Below, piece after piece: positions 31,888 to 39,707 of a DNA stretch of 64,000 bases. Within the stretch, counting starts at the first letter, position 1; each line of letters starts with the position of its first letter. Source of the DNA: Halomonas heilongjiangensis (lineage in GTDB: Bacteria > Pseudomonadota > Gammaproteobacteria > Pseudomonadales > Halomonadaceae); the NCBI RefSeq assembly GCF_002879645.1, contig NZ_PNRE01000025.1, positions 66,585 to 130,584 on the forward strand, given 5' to 3'. The translations under genes were made by a program, and so were the position numbers. A model generated the notes under the pieces. The model saw only the letters and a list, made by a program, of their open reading frames with translations. It was not told the origin of the DNA and did no database searches.

Positions 31888-32793
31888 ATGACCGTCAAGC
31901 AGCTTCGAGCCTTTCTCGCCGTCGCCCAGACCCTGAGCTTTACCCAGGCCTGCGAACGACTCCACCTGTCCCAGCCGGCACTCAGCCTGGCGATCAAGGG
32001 GCTGGAGGTGAGCCTGGGCGGGCGCCTGTTGATCCGCAGCACGCGCAGCGTGCGCCTGACCCCGGAGGGCGAATCACTGGTGCCCCTGGCCAAGCGTCTG
32101 CTCGCCGAGTGGGACAATACCGAGGAGTTGCTGCGCCAACGCTTCACCCTGCAGCTCGGGCGCCTGGCGGTGGCGACCATGCCCTCCTTCGCCAGCAACC
32201 TGCTGCCGCCGGCGCTGATGGCCTTTCGGCAACGCTATCCACGGGTCAACATCACCGTCCACGACGTGATCAACGAGCAGGTCATCGACATGGTGCGCAA
32301 TCGCCAGGTGGAGCTGGGCGTCGCCTTCGAGCCCGAGGCCACCGGCAGTCTCACCTTCACGCCCCTGTTCGTCGACCGCTTCGTCGCCGTGGTCCCCGCG
32401 GACTCCCTGCTGGCCGACCACGAGAGACTCGACTGGGCGACCCTGCTGACCCATGACTTCATCACCCTGCAGCGGCCCTCCATGGTCCGCCGCCTGCTCG
32501 AGCAGCAGCTCGAGACCCGCGGCATCGTCCTGCCCACCGCCTTCGAAAGCCATCAACTGGCCACCGTGGGGCGCATGGTCGCCAGCGGCCTCGGGGTCAG
32601 CGCGATACCCTCGCTGTGCATCCGGCAGATGCAGGAACTCGGTGCCCGCTGCCTGCCACTGGTCGACCCGGTGATCGAGCGCGCCGTGGGGGTCGTCACC
32701 TATGGAACCCATGAACTCTCGGTGGCCGCGCTGGCGCTGCAGGAGGTCCTCGCCGAGACCACCCGCCCCCCGCTGCCAGCCCCGAGACGTTGA
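31888..32793 (+). CDS. LysR family regulator (probable regulator of scoAB)
   Basis: This 301-residue LysR-type regulator has its N-terminal helix-turn-helix at about residues 3-60 (LRAFLAVAQTLSFTQACERL, LSQPALSLAIKGLEVSLGGR). The periplasmic-binding-like effector domain starts near residue 90 (RLAVATMPSFASNLLPPALM). It is divergent from scoA, the usual arrangement for a LysR protein and its target. The effector is unknown; acetoacetate or a related acid would fit the neighbours. Confidence 0.88.
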   Translation: MTVKQLRAFLAVAQTLSFTQACERLHLSQPALSLAIKGLEVSLGGRLLIRSTRSVRLTPEGESLVPLAKRLLAEWDNTEELLRQRFTLQLGRLAVATMPSFASNLLPPALMAFRQRYPRVNITVHDVINEQVIDMVRNRQVELGVAFEPEATGSLTFTPLFVDRFVAVVPADSLLADHERLDWATLLTHDFITLQRPSMVRRLLEQQLETRGIVLPTAFESHQLATVGRMVASGLGVSAIPSLCIRQMQELGARCLPLVDPVIERAVGVVTYGTHELSVAALALQEVLAETTRPPLPAPRR

Positions 32794-32866
32794 GTCGTGC
32801 GACTGGTGGACCCGCAACCGATCCATTAGCATTGCCGCTTTCGCCATCGTGACGAGGAGTCCTGGC

Positions 32867-33733
32867 ATGTCGTCCCTCAAGGGGCTCGTCAGCGTGCTGC
32901 TGCTGATCCTCACCACCCTGTTCTGGGGTATCCCGCTCATCGCCTTGACCCTGGTCAAGCTGGTCACCCCCGGGCGCCGCCTGCGCCGGCTCGTGCTGCG
33001 TGGCCTCAACGAGGTGGCATTGAACTGGGTGGGTTCCAATCTGTGGTGGATGCGCCGCTGGCTCAGGCCCCGGCTCGACATTCACCTCCCCGAGGGCCTC
33101 TCCCGCGAGCAGTGGTGGCTGGTGCTCTCCAACCATCGTAGCTGGACCGACATCTTCCTGCTGTTCTTTGCCCTGCATCGCCGCATTCCCATGCCCCACT
33201 TCTTCGTCAAGCGCCAGCTGATCTGGATTCCCATCGTCGGCCTGGCCTTCTGGGCCATGGAGTTCCCCATGCTGCGGCGTCTGACCCGTGAGCAGCGCGA
33301 GCGTCATCCGCAGCTGGCGCGCCGCGACCGGGAGGCCACCGAGCGCATGTGTCGCCATGCCCGTGAGCGCCCCATCGCCATCTACAACTTCGTCGAGGGC
33401 ACCCGTTTCACCCCCGCCAAGCATGCCGCCCAGGCCTCCCCCTACCGCCACCTGCTGCGGCCCCGGGCCGGCGGCATCGCCCAGGTGCTGGGCCTGCTCG
33501 GCGACCGCCTCGGTGGTATCCTCGACGTGACCCTGCGCTACGACAACCCGCGGCCCACCTTCTGGGGCTACCTCTGCGGCCAGGAGGGGCCGGTGAGCCT
33601 GACTGCCAGGCGCCTGGCGGTTCCCCACTGGATGGTGGAGGGCGACTATCACGACGACCCGGACTACAAGGAACGCTTCCACTCATGGCTGAACGCCCTG
33701 TGGCAGGACAAGGACGCCTCGCTCTCGCACTGA
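32867..33733 (+). CDS. Acyltransferase (PlsC/YihG-like)
   Basis: This 288-residue membrane-bound glycerolipid acyltransferase has an N-terminal hydrophobic helix (VSVLLLILTTLFWGIPLIAL). The HX4D motif is NHRSWTD and the second block FVEGTRFTP. Length and wording match the YihG branch, poly(A)-interacting or 1-acylglycerol-3-phosphate O-acyltransferase-type proteins. The start ATG 32867 has GAGGAG about ten bases upstream. Its last 49 bases overlap the next gene. Confidence 0.87.
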   Translation: MSSLKGLVSVLLLILTTLFWGIPLIALTLVKLVTPGRRLRRLVLRGLNEVALNWVGSNLWWMRRWLRPRLDIHLPEGLSREQWWLVLSNHRSWTDIFLLFFALHRRIPMPHFFVKRQLIWIPIVGLAFWAMEFPMLRRLTREQRERHPQLARRDREATERMCRHARERPIAIYNFVEGTRFTPAKHAAQASPYRHLLRPRAGGIAQVLGLLGDRLGGILDVTLRYDNPRPTFWGYLCGQEGPVSLTARRLAVPHWMVEGDYHDDPDYKERFHSWLNALWQDKDASLSH

Positions 33734-34629
33734 TCCTGATCGCGCTGCTGCTCGCCGGCTGCGCCGGGCGCGGGGGGGAGGCGCAGCGCAGTGACGCCCC
33801 CGGCATCGCCGGTCAGTGGGTCACGGTGCAGCGCGGCGACACCCTGGGCGCGATCGCCCGTCGGGGCGGCGTGCCGCTCGAGCGCCTGCAACGCTTCAAC
33901 CCGGGGGTCGACTCCCGTCGTCTGGCCGTGGGACAGCGACTGCTGATGCCGACCCAGCAGGAGCGCGCGCCCTCCGGCGGCCCCTATCGCTACCAGATTC
34001 GCCCCGGCGACACCTACGCGGGCATCGCGCGGCGCTTCAACACCCGGGCGTCGCGCCTCCAGGCCGCCAACCCCGGGGTCGAGCCCACCGCCCTGCGCAT
34101 CGGCCAGATCATCCAGGTACCTCTCGCCGACGGCTCCTCGAGTGCTCGGCGCAGTGCCGGCAGCAGCGCTGGCGCCAGCCGCAATCCCGCCTCGGGCGGC
34201 ACGAGCGCCCCCCCTGCCCGGGCCAGCCTGCCGGATCCCGGTGACCTGCCCGCCTCGGCCCGCAACTGGCCCTGGCCGCTGGACGACTACCGGATCGTGC
34301 GTCGCTTCGGCGCCGACGGCCGCGGTACCCTGCAGCCCATGCTGCTGGCCACCGCCCGCGGCGCCAGGGCCAGATCGGTGGCCGACGGCGAGGTGCGCTT
34401 CGCCGATACCATGCGCCAGCTCGGCCAGGTGGTCATCGTGCATCACGCCGACAACCTGCAAAGCGTCTATGCCCTGTGCGAGAGGCCGCTCGTGAGCAGC
34501 GGCGATCGCATCAGTCGTGGCGACGAGGTCTGCGAAGTGGGCTACAGCAACGCCACCGAACGCTTCGACCTGCTCTTCGACCTGCGCCATGGCGGCAAAC
34601 CCATCGATCCTCGCCGCGTCCTGCGCTGA
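33685..34629 (+). CDS. NlpD-like LysM lipoprotein with degenerate LytM domain
   Basis: This 314-residue protein begins with a signal ending in the lipobox LLAGC (cysteine at about residue 26). Two LysM repeats follow (WVTVQRGDTLGAIARRGGVP; YQIRPGDTYAGIARRFNT), then a low-complexity Ser/Ala/Arg linker and a C-terminal peptidase M23/LytM-like domain (ADGEVRFADTMRQLGQVVIV). The zinc ligands are not found: no HxxxD before the domain core, and the final HxH position reads FDLLFDLRHGGK. As for NlpD and EnvC, it probably activates amidases rather than cutting peptidoglycan. Its start overlaps the acyltransferase gene. Confidence 0.8.
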   Translation: MAERPVAGQGRLALALILIALLLAGCAGRGGEAQRSDAPGIAGQWVTVQRGDTLGAIARRGGVPLERLQRFNPGVDSRRLAVGQRLLMPTQQERAPSGGPYRYQIRPGDTYAGIARRFNTRASRLQAANPGVEPTALRIGQIIQVPLADGSSSARRSAGSSAGASRNPASGGTSAPPARASLPDPGDLPASARNWPWPLDDYRIVRRFGADGRGTLQPMLLATARGARARSVADGEVRFADTMRQLGQVVIVHHADNLQSVYALCERPLVSSGDRISRGDEVCEVGYSNATERFDLLFDLRHGGKPIDPRRVLR

Positions 34630-34751
34630 CCCACCGGGCCCCGTCCGGCGTCATCGTCCGTTCATGGCACCGACGCCGGGCTGTCACGCCCCGGTGCGAT
34701 CCTCGGTTCCTGACAGGGCCCCGCCGGGCCCGCGACAGGACGAGGAGTGTC

Positions 34752-35912
34752 ATGCGCATCTGTCTGGTCAGCGAGACCTGGTCCCCCGACATCAACGGCG
34801 TCGCCCACACCCTGGGCCAACTCGCCGGCGAGCTGCATCGCCGCGGCCACGTCCTGCAGCTGATTCGTCCCCGCCCGATCGCCGCCGGCGCCCCCCGGGC
34901 CGACGCCATGGAAGCCGAACTCCAGGTGACCGGCATCCCCATGCCCGGCTACCGCGAGGTACGCTTCGGCCTGCCCGCCTCGCAGGCCATCATGCACCTG
35001 TGGCGCCAGCAGCGGCCCGACGTCATCTACCTGGCCACCCAGGGGCCGCTCGGCTGGTCGGCCCAGCGGGTGGCCCGCCGGCTGTCGATCCCCGTGGTCG
35101 GCGGCTGGCACACCAACTTCGATCACTACTGCCGTGACTACGGCCTGCCCTGGCTGGCACCGCTGGTCACCCGGCGTCTGCGAGCCTTCCACAACCGCTG
35201 CGTCACCACCCTGGTACCGACCCGGCAGCAGGCCGGCGACCTCGCCGCCAGGGGCTTCGAGAACCTGCGAGTCATGGGACGGGGAATCGATGGGGAGCGT
35301 TTCTCGCCGGCCCATCGCGACCCCGAGCTGCGCAGGCGCTGGGGCAGTGACGACCACCGCCCGGTGGCGCTGCACGTCGGACGCCTGGCGCCGGAGAAGA
35401 ACCTGCCGCTGTTGCGCGAGACCTTCCTCGCCATGCTCGATGCCCGACCCGACCTGACCCTGGTCATCGTCGGCGACGGCCCGGGACGCCCGGCCCTGCA
35501 GCGAGCATTGCCCGACGCCCACTTCACCGGCTTCATCGACCAGCAGGCCCTGGTTCGCCACTATGCCAGCGCCGATCTCTTCGTCTTCCCCTCGGTCTCC
35601 GAGACCTGGGGCAACGTGGTGCCGGAGGCCATGGCCAGCGGCCTGTCGGTCGTGGCCTTTCGCCAGGCCGCCGGCGCCGAACTGATCGACGATGACAGCA
35701 ACGGCGTGAGCCTCCCGGTGGGCGACGAAGCGGGGTTTCGCGAGGCCGCCGCCCGCCTCTGCCGGCAGCCCGCCCGTTATGCACGGCTGGGACGCGCCGC
35801 CCGCAGCCGTGCCCTGCAGAACGACTGGTCATCGGTCACCGATGACTTCCTCGCCGCCCTGATCCATGCACGGGAGACCCGCCATGAAGCCACGAGCCCC
35901 TGCCGTGTTTGA
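34752..35912 (+). CDS. Glycosyltransferase family 4 protein
   Basis: This 386-residue GT-B glycosyltransferase has an N-terminal acceptor domain starting MRICLVSETWSPDINGVAHT (the substrate loop of MgtA/PimB-like lipid glycosyltransferases). The donor domain includes HVGRLAPEKNLPLL and FVFPSVSETWGNVVPEAMAS, with the E-x7-E motif. Such enzymes often glycosylate diacylglycerol or related lipids. The gene overlaps the following PAP2 phosphatase by 29 bases, implying a shared lipid or sugar-lipid pathway. Donor and acceptor are not identifiable. Start ATG 34752 follows GAGGAG. Confidence 0.87.
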   Translation: MRICLVSETWSPDINGVAHTLGQLAGELHRRGHVLQLIRPRPIAAGAPRADAMEAELQVTGIPMPGYREVRFGLPASQAIMHLWRQQRPDVIYLATQGPLGWSAQRVARRLSIPVVGGWHTNFDHYCRDYGLPWLAPLVTRRLRAFHNRCVTTLVPTRQQAGDLAARGFENLRVMGRGIDGERFSPAHRDPELRRRWGSDDHRPVALHVGRLAPEKNLPLLRETFLAMLDARPDLTLVIVGDGPGRPALQRALPDAHFTGFIDQQALVRHYASADLFVFPSVSETWGNVVPEAMASGLSVVAFRQAAGAELIDDDSNGVSLPVGDEAGFREAAARLCRQPARYARLGRAARSRALQNDWSSVTDDFLAALIHARETRHEATSPCRV

Positions 35913-36426
35913 GCGCCTCGACCTGCTCGAATGGCACCTCTGTCGTCGCCTGGCCCGCCTCAACCTGCACCGCCCCTGGCTGGCCGCCCTGCGCCTGGCC
36001 AGTCGCCTCGGCGACTGGCCGGCGTGGGTGGCGCTGATCCTGATCCAGCCGCTGCTGCATGGGCAACGAGGCGGGTGGCTGATGGCCCAGTACACCGCCA
36101 CCGCCCTGGTCGCCATCGTCGTCTACCGGCTGATCAAGACCCGGCTCTGCCGGGAGCGCCCCTTCATCACCTTCAAGCACGCCATCGCCTGCACCGAGCC
36201 GGCCCGGGATCGCTACAGCTTTCCCAGCGGCCACACCATGCACGCGGTGATGTTCTGCACCTTCACGGCCACCCACGCCCCCTGGCTGCTGCCCGCGATC
36301 GTGCCGTTGACGCTGCTGATCGCCCTCTCCCGTGTCGGGCTCGGCCTGCACTACCTCAGCGACGTCGTCGCCGGCGCGGCGATCGGCTACGGCTTCGCCC
36401 TGGCGAGCCTGTCACTCGCCAGCTGA
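35884..36426 (+). CDS. PAP2 family phosphatase
   Basis: This 180-residue integral membrane lipid phosphatase has all three PAP2 motifs: K85-x6-R92-P (KTRLCRERP), SGH at 115-117 (SFPSGHTMH) and R150-x5-H156-x3-D160 (SRVGLGLHYLSD). About five hydrophobic helices are visible. It may dephosphorylate phosphatidate, phosphatidylglycerophosphate or undecaprenyl diphosphate. The start ATG 35884 lies inside the 3' end of the glycosyltransferase gene with GGGAG upstream. Confidence 0.9.
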   Translation: MKPRAPAVFERLDLLEWHLCRRLARLNLHRPWLAALRLASRLGDWPAWVALILIQPLLHGQRGGWLMAQYTATALVAIVVYRLIKTRLCRERPFITFKHAIACTEPARDRYSFPSGHTMHAVMFCTFTATHAPWLLPAIVPLTLLIALSRVGLGLHYLSDVVAGAAIGYGFALASLSLAS

Positions 36427-36473
36427 GCACCGCATGGCTGGAGCGTGCAACGCGGCCATGGCATGCTGGCGGC

Positions 36474-37088
36474 ATGATCGACTACCGACCGGTCGGCGGC
36501 GCCATGCTGCTCGCCGAGCCCCTCGTGGTGCGCTTCGACGCCCTGCTCGGCGAACCCGCCGCCGGCCGGGCGCTGGAGCGGCTCGACCGCGAGCTCGACT
36601 GGCAACGCCCCCGCTTGCGCCTCTACGGCCGCGAACACCCGATCCCCCGTCGCCAGGTGTGGATGGGCGACACCGAGGCCCGTTACCGCTACTCGGGGAG
36701 CGACTTCAGCCCCGAGACCTGGCACCCCGAGGCCTCCCGCCTTCGCGATGCGGTGATCGCACGACTGGCCGCCGCCGGGATCCGCGCCGACTTCAACAGC
36801 GTGCTCCTCAACCGCTACGCCGGCGGCGAAGAGCGCATGGGCTGGCATGGTGACGACGAGCCGGAGCTGGGTCCCGATCCGTTGGTCGCCGCGGTGAGTC
36901 TGGGCGCCGAGCGCCCCCTGCGTTTTCGCTGGAAGAAGAGGGACGGCGAGGCATTCAACGCCTGGCTACCCCACGACAGCCTGCTGTTGATGGGCCCCGG
37001 GGTGCAGCGACGGCTGCAGCATGCGCTGCTGCCGCGTCGCATCCCCGGCCTGCGGATCAGCCTCACCTTTCGCCGCATCATCCCGTGA
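36474..37088 (+). CDS. alkB: AlkB family alpha-ketoglutarate-dependent dioxygenase
   Basis: This 204-residue 2-oxoglutarate/Fe(II) dioxygenase directly repairs alkylated bases. The iron ligands are H125, D127 (GWHGDDEPEL) and H183 (RLQHALLP), and the 2-oxoglutarate arginines R194 and R200 are in GLRISLTFRRI. NSVLLNRYAGGEERMG is typical of the ALKBH2/3-like bacterial group. Its 3' end overlaps by 11 bases the end of the convergent ligase gene. Confidence 0.92.
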   Translation: MIDYRPVGGAMLLAEPLVVRFDALLGEPAAGRALERLDRELDWQRPRLRLYGREHPIPRRQVWMGDTEARYRYSGSDFSPETWHPEASRLRDAVIARLAAAGIRADFNSVLLNRYAGGEERMGWHGDDEPELGPDPLVAAVSLGAERPLRFRWKKRDGEAFNAWLPHDSLLLMGPGVQRRLQHALLPRRIPGLRISLTFRRIIP

Positions 37089-38388
37089 GCCCCGCCCGCT
37101 CCGCCAGCGGTGCCTGCCGATAGCTCCCCCACAGGATCACCAGCATCAGGCCGTAGACCAGCCCGCCCGCGGGGTAGGCCAGGAAGCTGTAGGTGAGCCC
37201 GAAACCGAGAAACGCCACCGGCAGCAGGACGCCCGCCATCGCCAGGGCACGGCGTTCCCGCGTTCCGTCGCGGAGTCCTCCGACGAACAGCCACAAGGGC
37301 ACCAGGTAGAGGGCAAGCAGGGTGGCCAGGCCCGGCAACCCGCGCTTGGCCCAGGCGTCGAGCAGGTCGTTGTGGGCGTGCCAATAGCGCCCCAGTGACG
37401 GCACCTGAAGCCCGCTCAGGCTCCGCTCGCGCATCTCCTGCCGATACCCGCGGGCCCCCCAGCCGGCCAGGGGACGGTCGGCGACCAACCGCGCGGCTCC
37501 CTTCCACATCTCCAGCCTGGCGCTCACCGAGGTCATCTCCTGGTCACCCTCCAGGTACTGCTCCATGCTCTCCACGGCGTTGTCGATGCGCCGCTCGACG
37601 CCGGTCTGCGGCGCCACATAGAGGCCAACCAGCAACAGCCCCAGCAAGCCGACGCCGGTCAGTTGCCAGCGCAGCGCCAGCCGGGGGCCATAGCCGCGAT
37701 AGAGCACCCAGAGCGCCAGCGGCAGCCCGATCCAGCCGCCTCGGGAGCCGGAGAATGCCGAGACCATCAGCCCCGAAAACCCACCCGCAGCGAGCAGCAG
37801 CGTCCAGCCCAGACGCCGGTCCCGGCCGAGGGCCCAGCCCAGGCCGGCCAGGCAGATCAGGCCGACGAGCAGGCCCAGGTTGCCGAACAGGATGGCATGC
37901 AGCGGCTCGTGGCCGTCGGCCCGGGCAGTGCCTTCGACGAGCCGTTGCCATGCCGCCCACCCGCCGGTGGCCAGGCTGCCCGCGGCGAACCCACCCCACA
38001 GCCAGGCCGACGACACCCGGAGCCGCGACAGCGCCACCAGGGTCAGCACGGCCAGCCATACCGGCCAGGCGTCCTTGAGCCCGCGGAGTCCCTCGCCGTG
38101 CCAGGGCCCGGCGATCACCCAGCTCAGCCCATAGCACAGCAGCACCGCCATGACCCAGCGATCCTGGCGTCGGGGAAAGGGCAACGGCGGTCGCTCGTTC
38201 GCGAGCAGCGCGGCCAGCCCCAGCAGCAGCGGCACGATGGCCAGCGTCCACCAGGGCAGTACGAGAAACCCGACCCCGAAAAACGCCAGTGCCATGCCCG
38301 CGAGGCGGGCATGGCACTGGTCTTGCCGAGCAGGCGTCGGCCGGGCGAAGGGCCCGGGCAGCACGCGATGATGTCCGTCGTCGATCAT
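37078..38388 (-). CDS. O-antigen ligase family (Wzy_C) membrane protein
   Basis: This protein, up to 436 residues, has about ten transmembrane helices and a large periplasmic loop after VDNAVESMEQYL-like sequence. The loop carries GWGARGYRQEM and YWHAHNDLLDAWAKRGLPGL, the conserved histidine region of Wzy_C/WaaL-type O-antigen ligases. It would join polysaccharide to lipid A core or act as a polymerase. The start is uncertain: ATG 38388 gives an odd basic leader and puts a terminator-like hairpin (38286-38320) inside the coding region. An ATG within that hairpin (MALAFFGVGFLVLPWW) would place the first helix at the N-terminus. Confidence 0.8.
   Translation of the reverse strand: MIDDGHHRVLPGPFARPTPARQDQCHARLAGMALAFFGVGFLVLPWWTLAIVPLLLGLAALLANERPPLPFPRRQDRWVMAVLLCYGLSWVIAGPWHGEGLRGLKDAWPVWLAVLTLVALSRLRVSSAWLWGGFAAGSLATGGWAAWQRLVEGTARADGHEPLHAILFGNLGLLVGLICLAGLGWALGRDRRLGWTLLLAAGGFSGLMVSAFSGSRGGWIGLPLALWVLYRGYGPRLALRWQLTGVGLLGLLLVGLYVAPQTGVERRIDNAVESMEQYLEGDQEMTSVSARLEMWKGAARLVADRPLAGWGARGYRQEMRERSLSGLQVPSLGRYWHAHNDLLDAWAKRGLPGLATLLALYLVPLWLFVGGLRDGTRERRALAMAGVLLPVAFLGFGLTYSFLAYPAGGLVYGLMLVILWGSYRQAPLAERAGLTG
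38286..38320 (-). terminator. 16-bp perfect hairpin with T-run at the ligase 5' end
   Basis: CCAGTGCCATGCCCGC and GCGGGCATGGCACTGG are perfectly complementary 16-mers with a three-base loop. On the minus strand they are followed by CGTTTTTCGGGG, the form of an intrinsic terminator. It lies about 200 bases after the glmS-like stop and within the annotated start region of the ligase gene. It could therefore end the EPS operon or act as an attenuator controlling the ligase. Confidence 0.65.
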
Positions 38389-38527
38389 GGCCGCTGTTTC
38401 ATCCGCTGAATCACTTGCCGTTCCGGGCCACCCATGCCCGGCCGCCATCCTGGCAACGCCCGAGTGCCCGTCGGACTTTCTCTGACCGCATGGTCCCCCA
38501 AAGGTGCCCCGTCCCGGCGGCCGAGGC

Positions 38528-39610
38528 CTACTCCACGATCACCGACTTCGCCAGGTTGCGGGGCTGATCGACGTCGGTACCGCGTGCCACCGCCACACGG
38601 TAGGCGAGCAACTGCAGCGGCACGGTATAGACGATGGGCGCCAGGTACTGGCAACACGCCGGCACACTGATCACCTCCATGCCCTCCTCATGGCGGATCC
38701 CGGCATCGGGGTCGGCGAACACCAGCAATTGGCCGCCACGGGCCCGCACCTCCTGCAGGTTCGAGCGCAGCTTCTCCAGTTGGGGTGACATCGACGCCAC
38801 CGCCACCACCGGCATCTGGCTGCCGCGGCCGAGGGAGAGAGCGTGCCGCCGGCCGGCGAAGTCATCGGCGAGCCGGGCGATTTCCTCATCCAGCATCAGG
38901 GTGTCGCCGAGCAGGGTCGGCAGATAGCGCAAGCGGCGGACCAGCCGGGCGGTGAGCGCGGGATCGCCACCGCGCACCTGCCGCAGCGCCAGGGTGACCA
39001 GCATCAGCGTGGTGAGCTGGGTGGTGAAGGCCTTGGTCGAGGCGACGCCGAGCTCCGATCCGGCGTGGGTCATCAACGCCAGGTCGGACTCGCGCACCAG
39101 CGAGCTGCCGGGCACGTTGCAGATCGCCAGGCTCCCCGCATAGGCCTGCGTGCCCGGCCGGCGGCCGGCATGGCGCAGCGCGGCCAGGGTATCGGCGGTC
39201 TCGCCGGACTGCGACAGCGTCAGGAACAGGGTGCCCGGCTGGGCCACCACTTTCCGGTAGCGGTATTCCGATGCGACCTCCACCTGACAGGGCACCCCGG
39301 CCAGTTCTTCGAGCCAGTAACGAGCCACCAGGCCGGCATGGTAGCTGGTGCCGCAGGCGACGATGTGGACCTGACGCGTGGCCGCGAGCAACCGCTCGGC
39401 GTCGGGCCCCAGGGCCTCGACGCGCACGGCGTCGTCGCCCAGGCGCCCCTCGAGGGCATTGGCCACTGCCTCCGGCTGCTCATGGATCTCCTTGAGCCTG
39501 TAGTGGGCGAACCCGGCGGAGTCATGGCCCCGATACTCGAGACGCTTCAGGCCTTCCATCAGTACGGGCAGGACATTGTCCGACCCGACGGCAGCAACGA
39601 TGCCACACAT
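38528..39610 (-). CDS. GlmS-like protein with two internal in-frame deletions
   Basis: Normal GlmS has about 610 residues and makes glucosamine 6-phosphate. This 360-residue version keeps the first 36 residues (MCGIVAAVGSDNVLPVLMEG, RLEYRGHDSAGFA) and then jumps to the linker YRLKEIHEQPEAVANALEGR. Most of the glutaminase domain, about 200 residues, is missing. The first SIS domain is intact (ILACGTSY-type VACGTSYHAGLVARYW, LSQSGETADTLAAL). A second jump follows LGRGSQ, directly to MPVVAVASMSPQLEKLRSNL, losing about 36 residues with the isomerase catalytic Glu and His. The C-terminus DVDQPRNLAKSVIVE remains. ATG 39610 has a strong GGGAGGAG. It is probably inactive as GlmS; a decayed paralogue or a sugar-phosphate sensor are options. 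Confidence 0.88.
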   Translation of the reverse strand: MCGIVAAVGSDNVLPVLMEGLKRLEYRGHDSAGFAHYRLKEIHEQPEAVANALEGRLGDDAVRVEALGPDAERLLAATRQVHIVACGTSYHAGLVARYWLEELAGVPCQVEVASEYRYRKVVAQPGTLFLTLSQSGETADTLAALRHAGRRPGTQAYAGSLAICNVPGSSLVRESDLALMTHAGSELGVASTKAFTTQLTTLMLVTLALRQVRGGDPALTARLVRRLRYLPTLLGDTLMLDEEIARLADDFAGRRHALSLGRGSQMPVVAVASMSPQLEKLRSNLQEVRARGGQLLVFADPDAGIRHEEGMEVISVPACCQYLAPIVYTVPLQLLAYRVAVARGTDVDQPRNLAKSVIVE

Positions 39611-39707
39611 GTTGGCTCCTCCCTGAACAGCGCCCCGGGACGATCCGGGGCGGTGATGCGGTGATCGGCATGACGTGCCGGCGCCCTCCGGTGGCGCCGT
39701 TCCCTTC

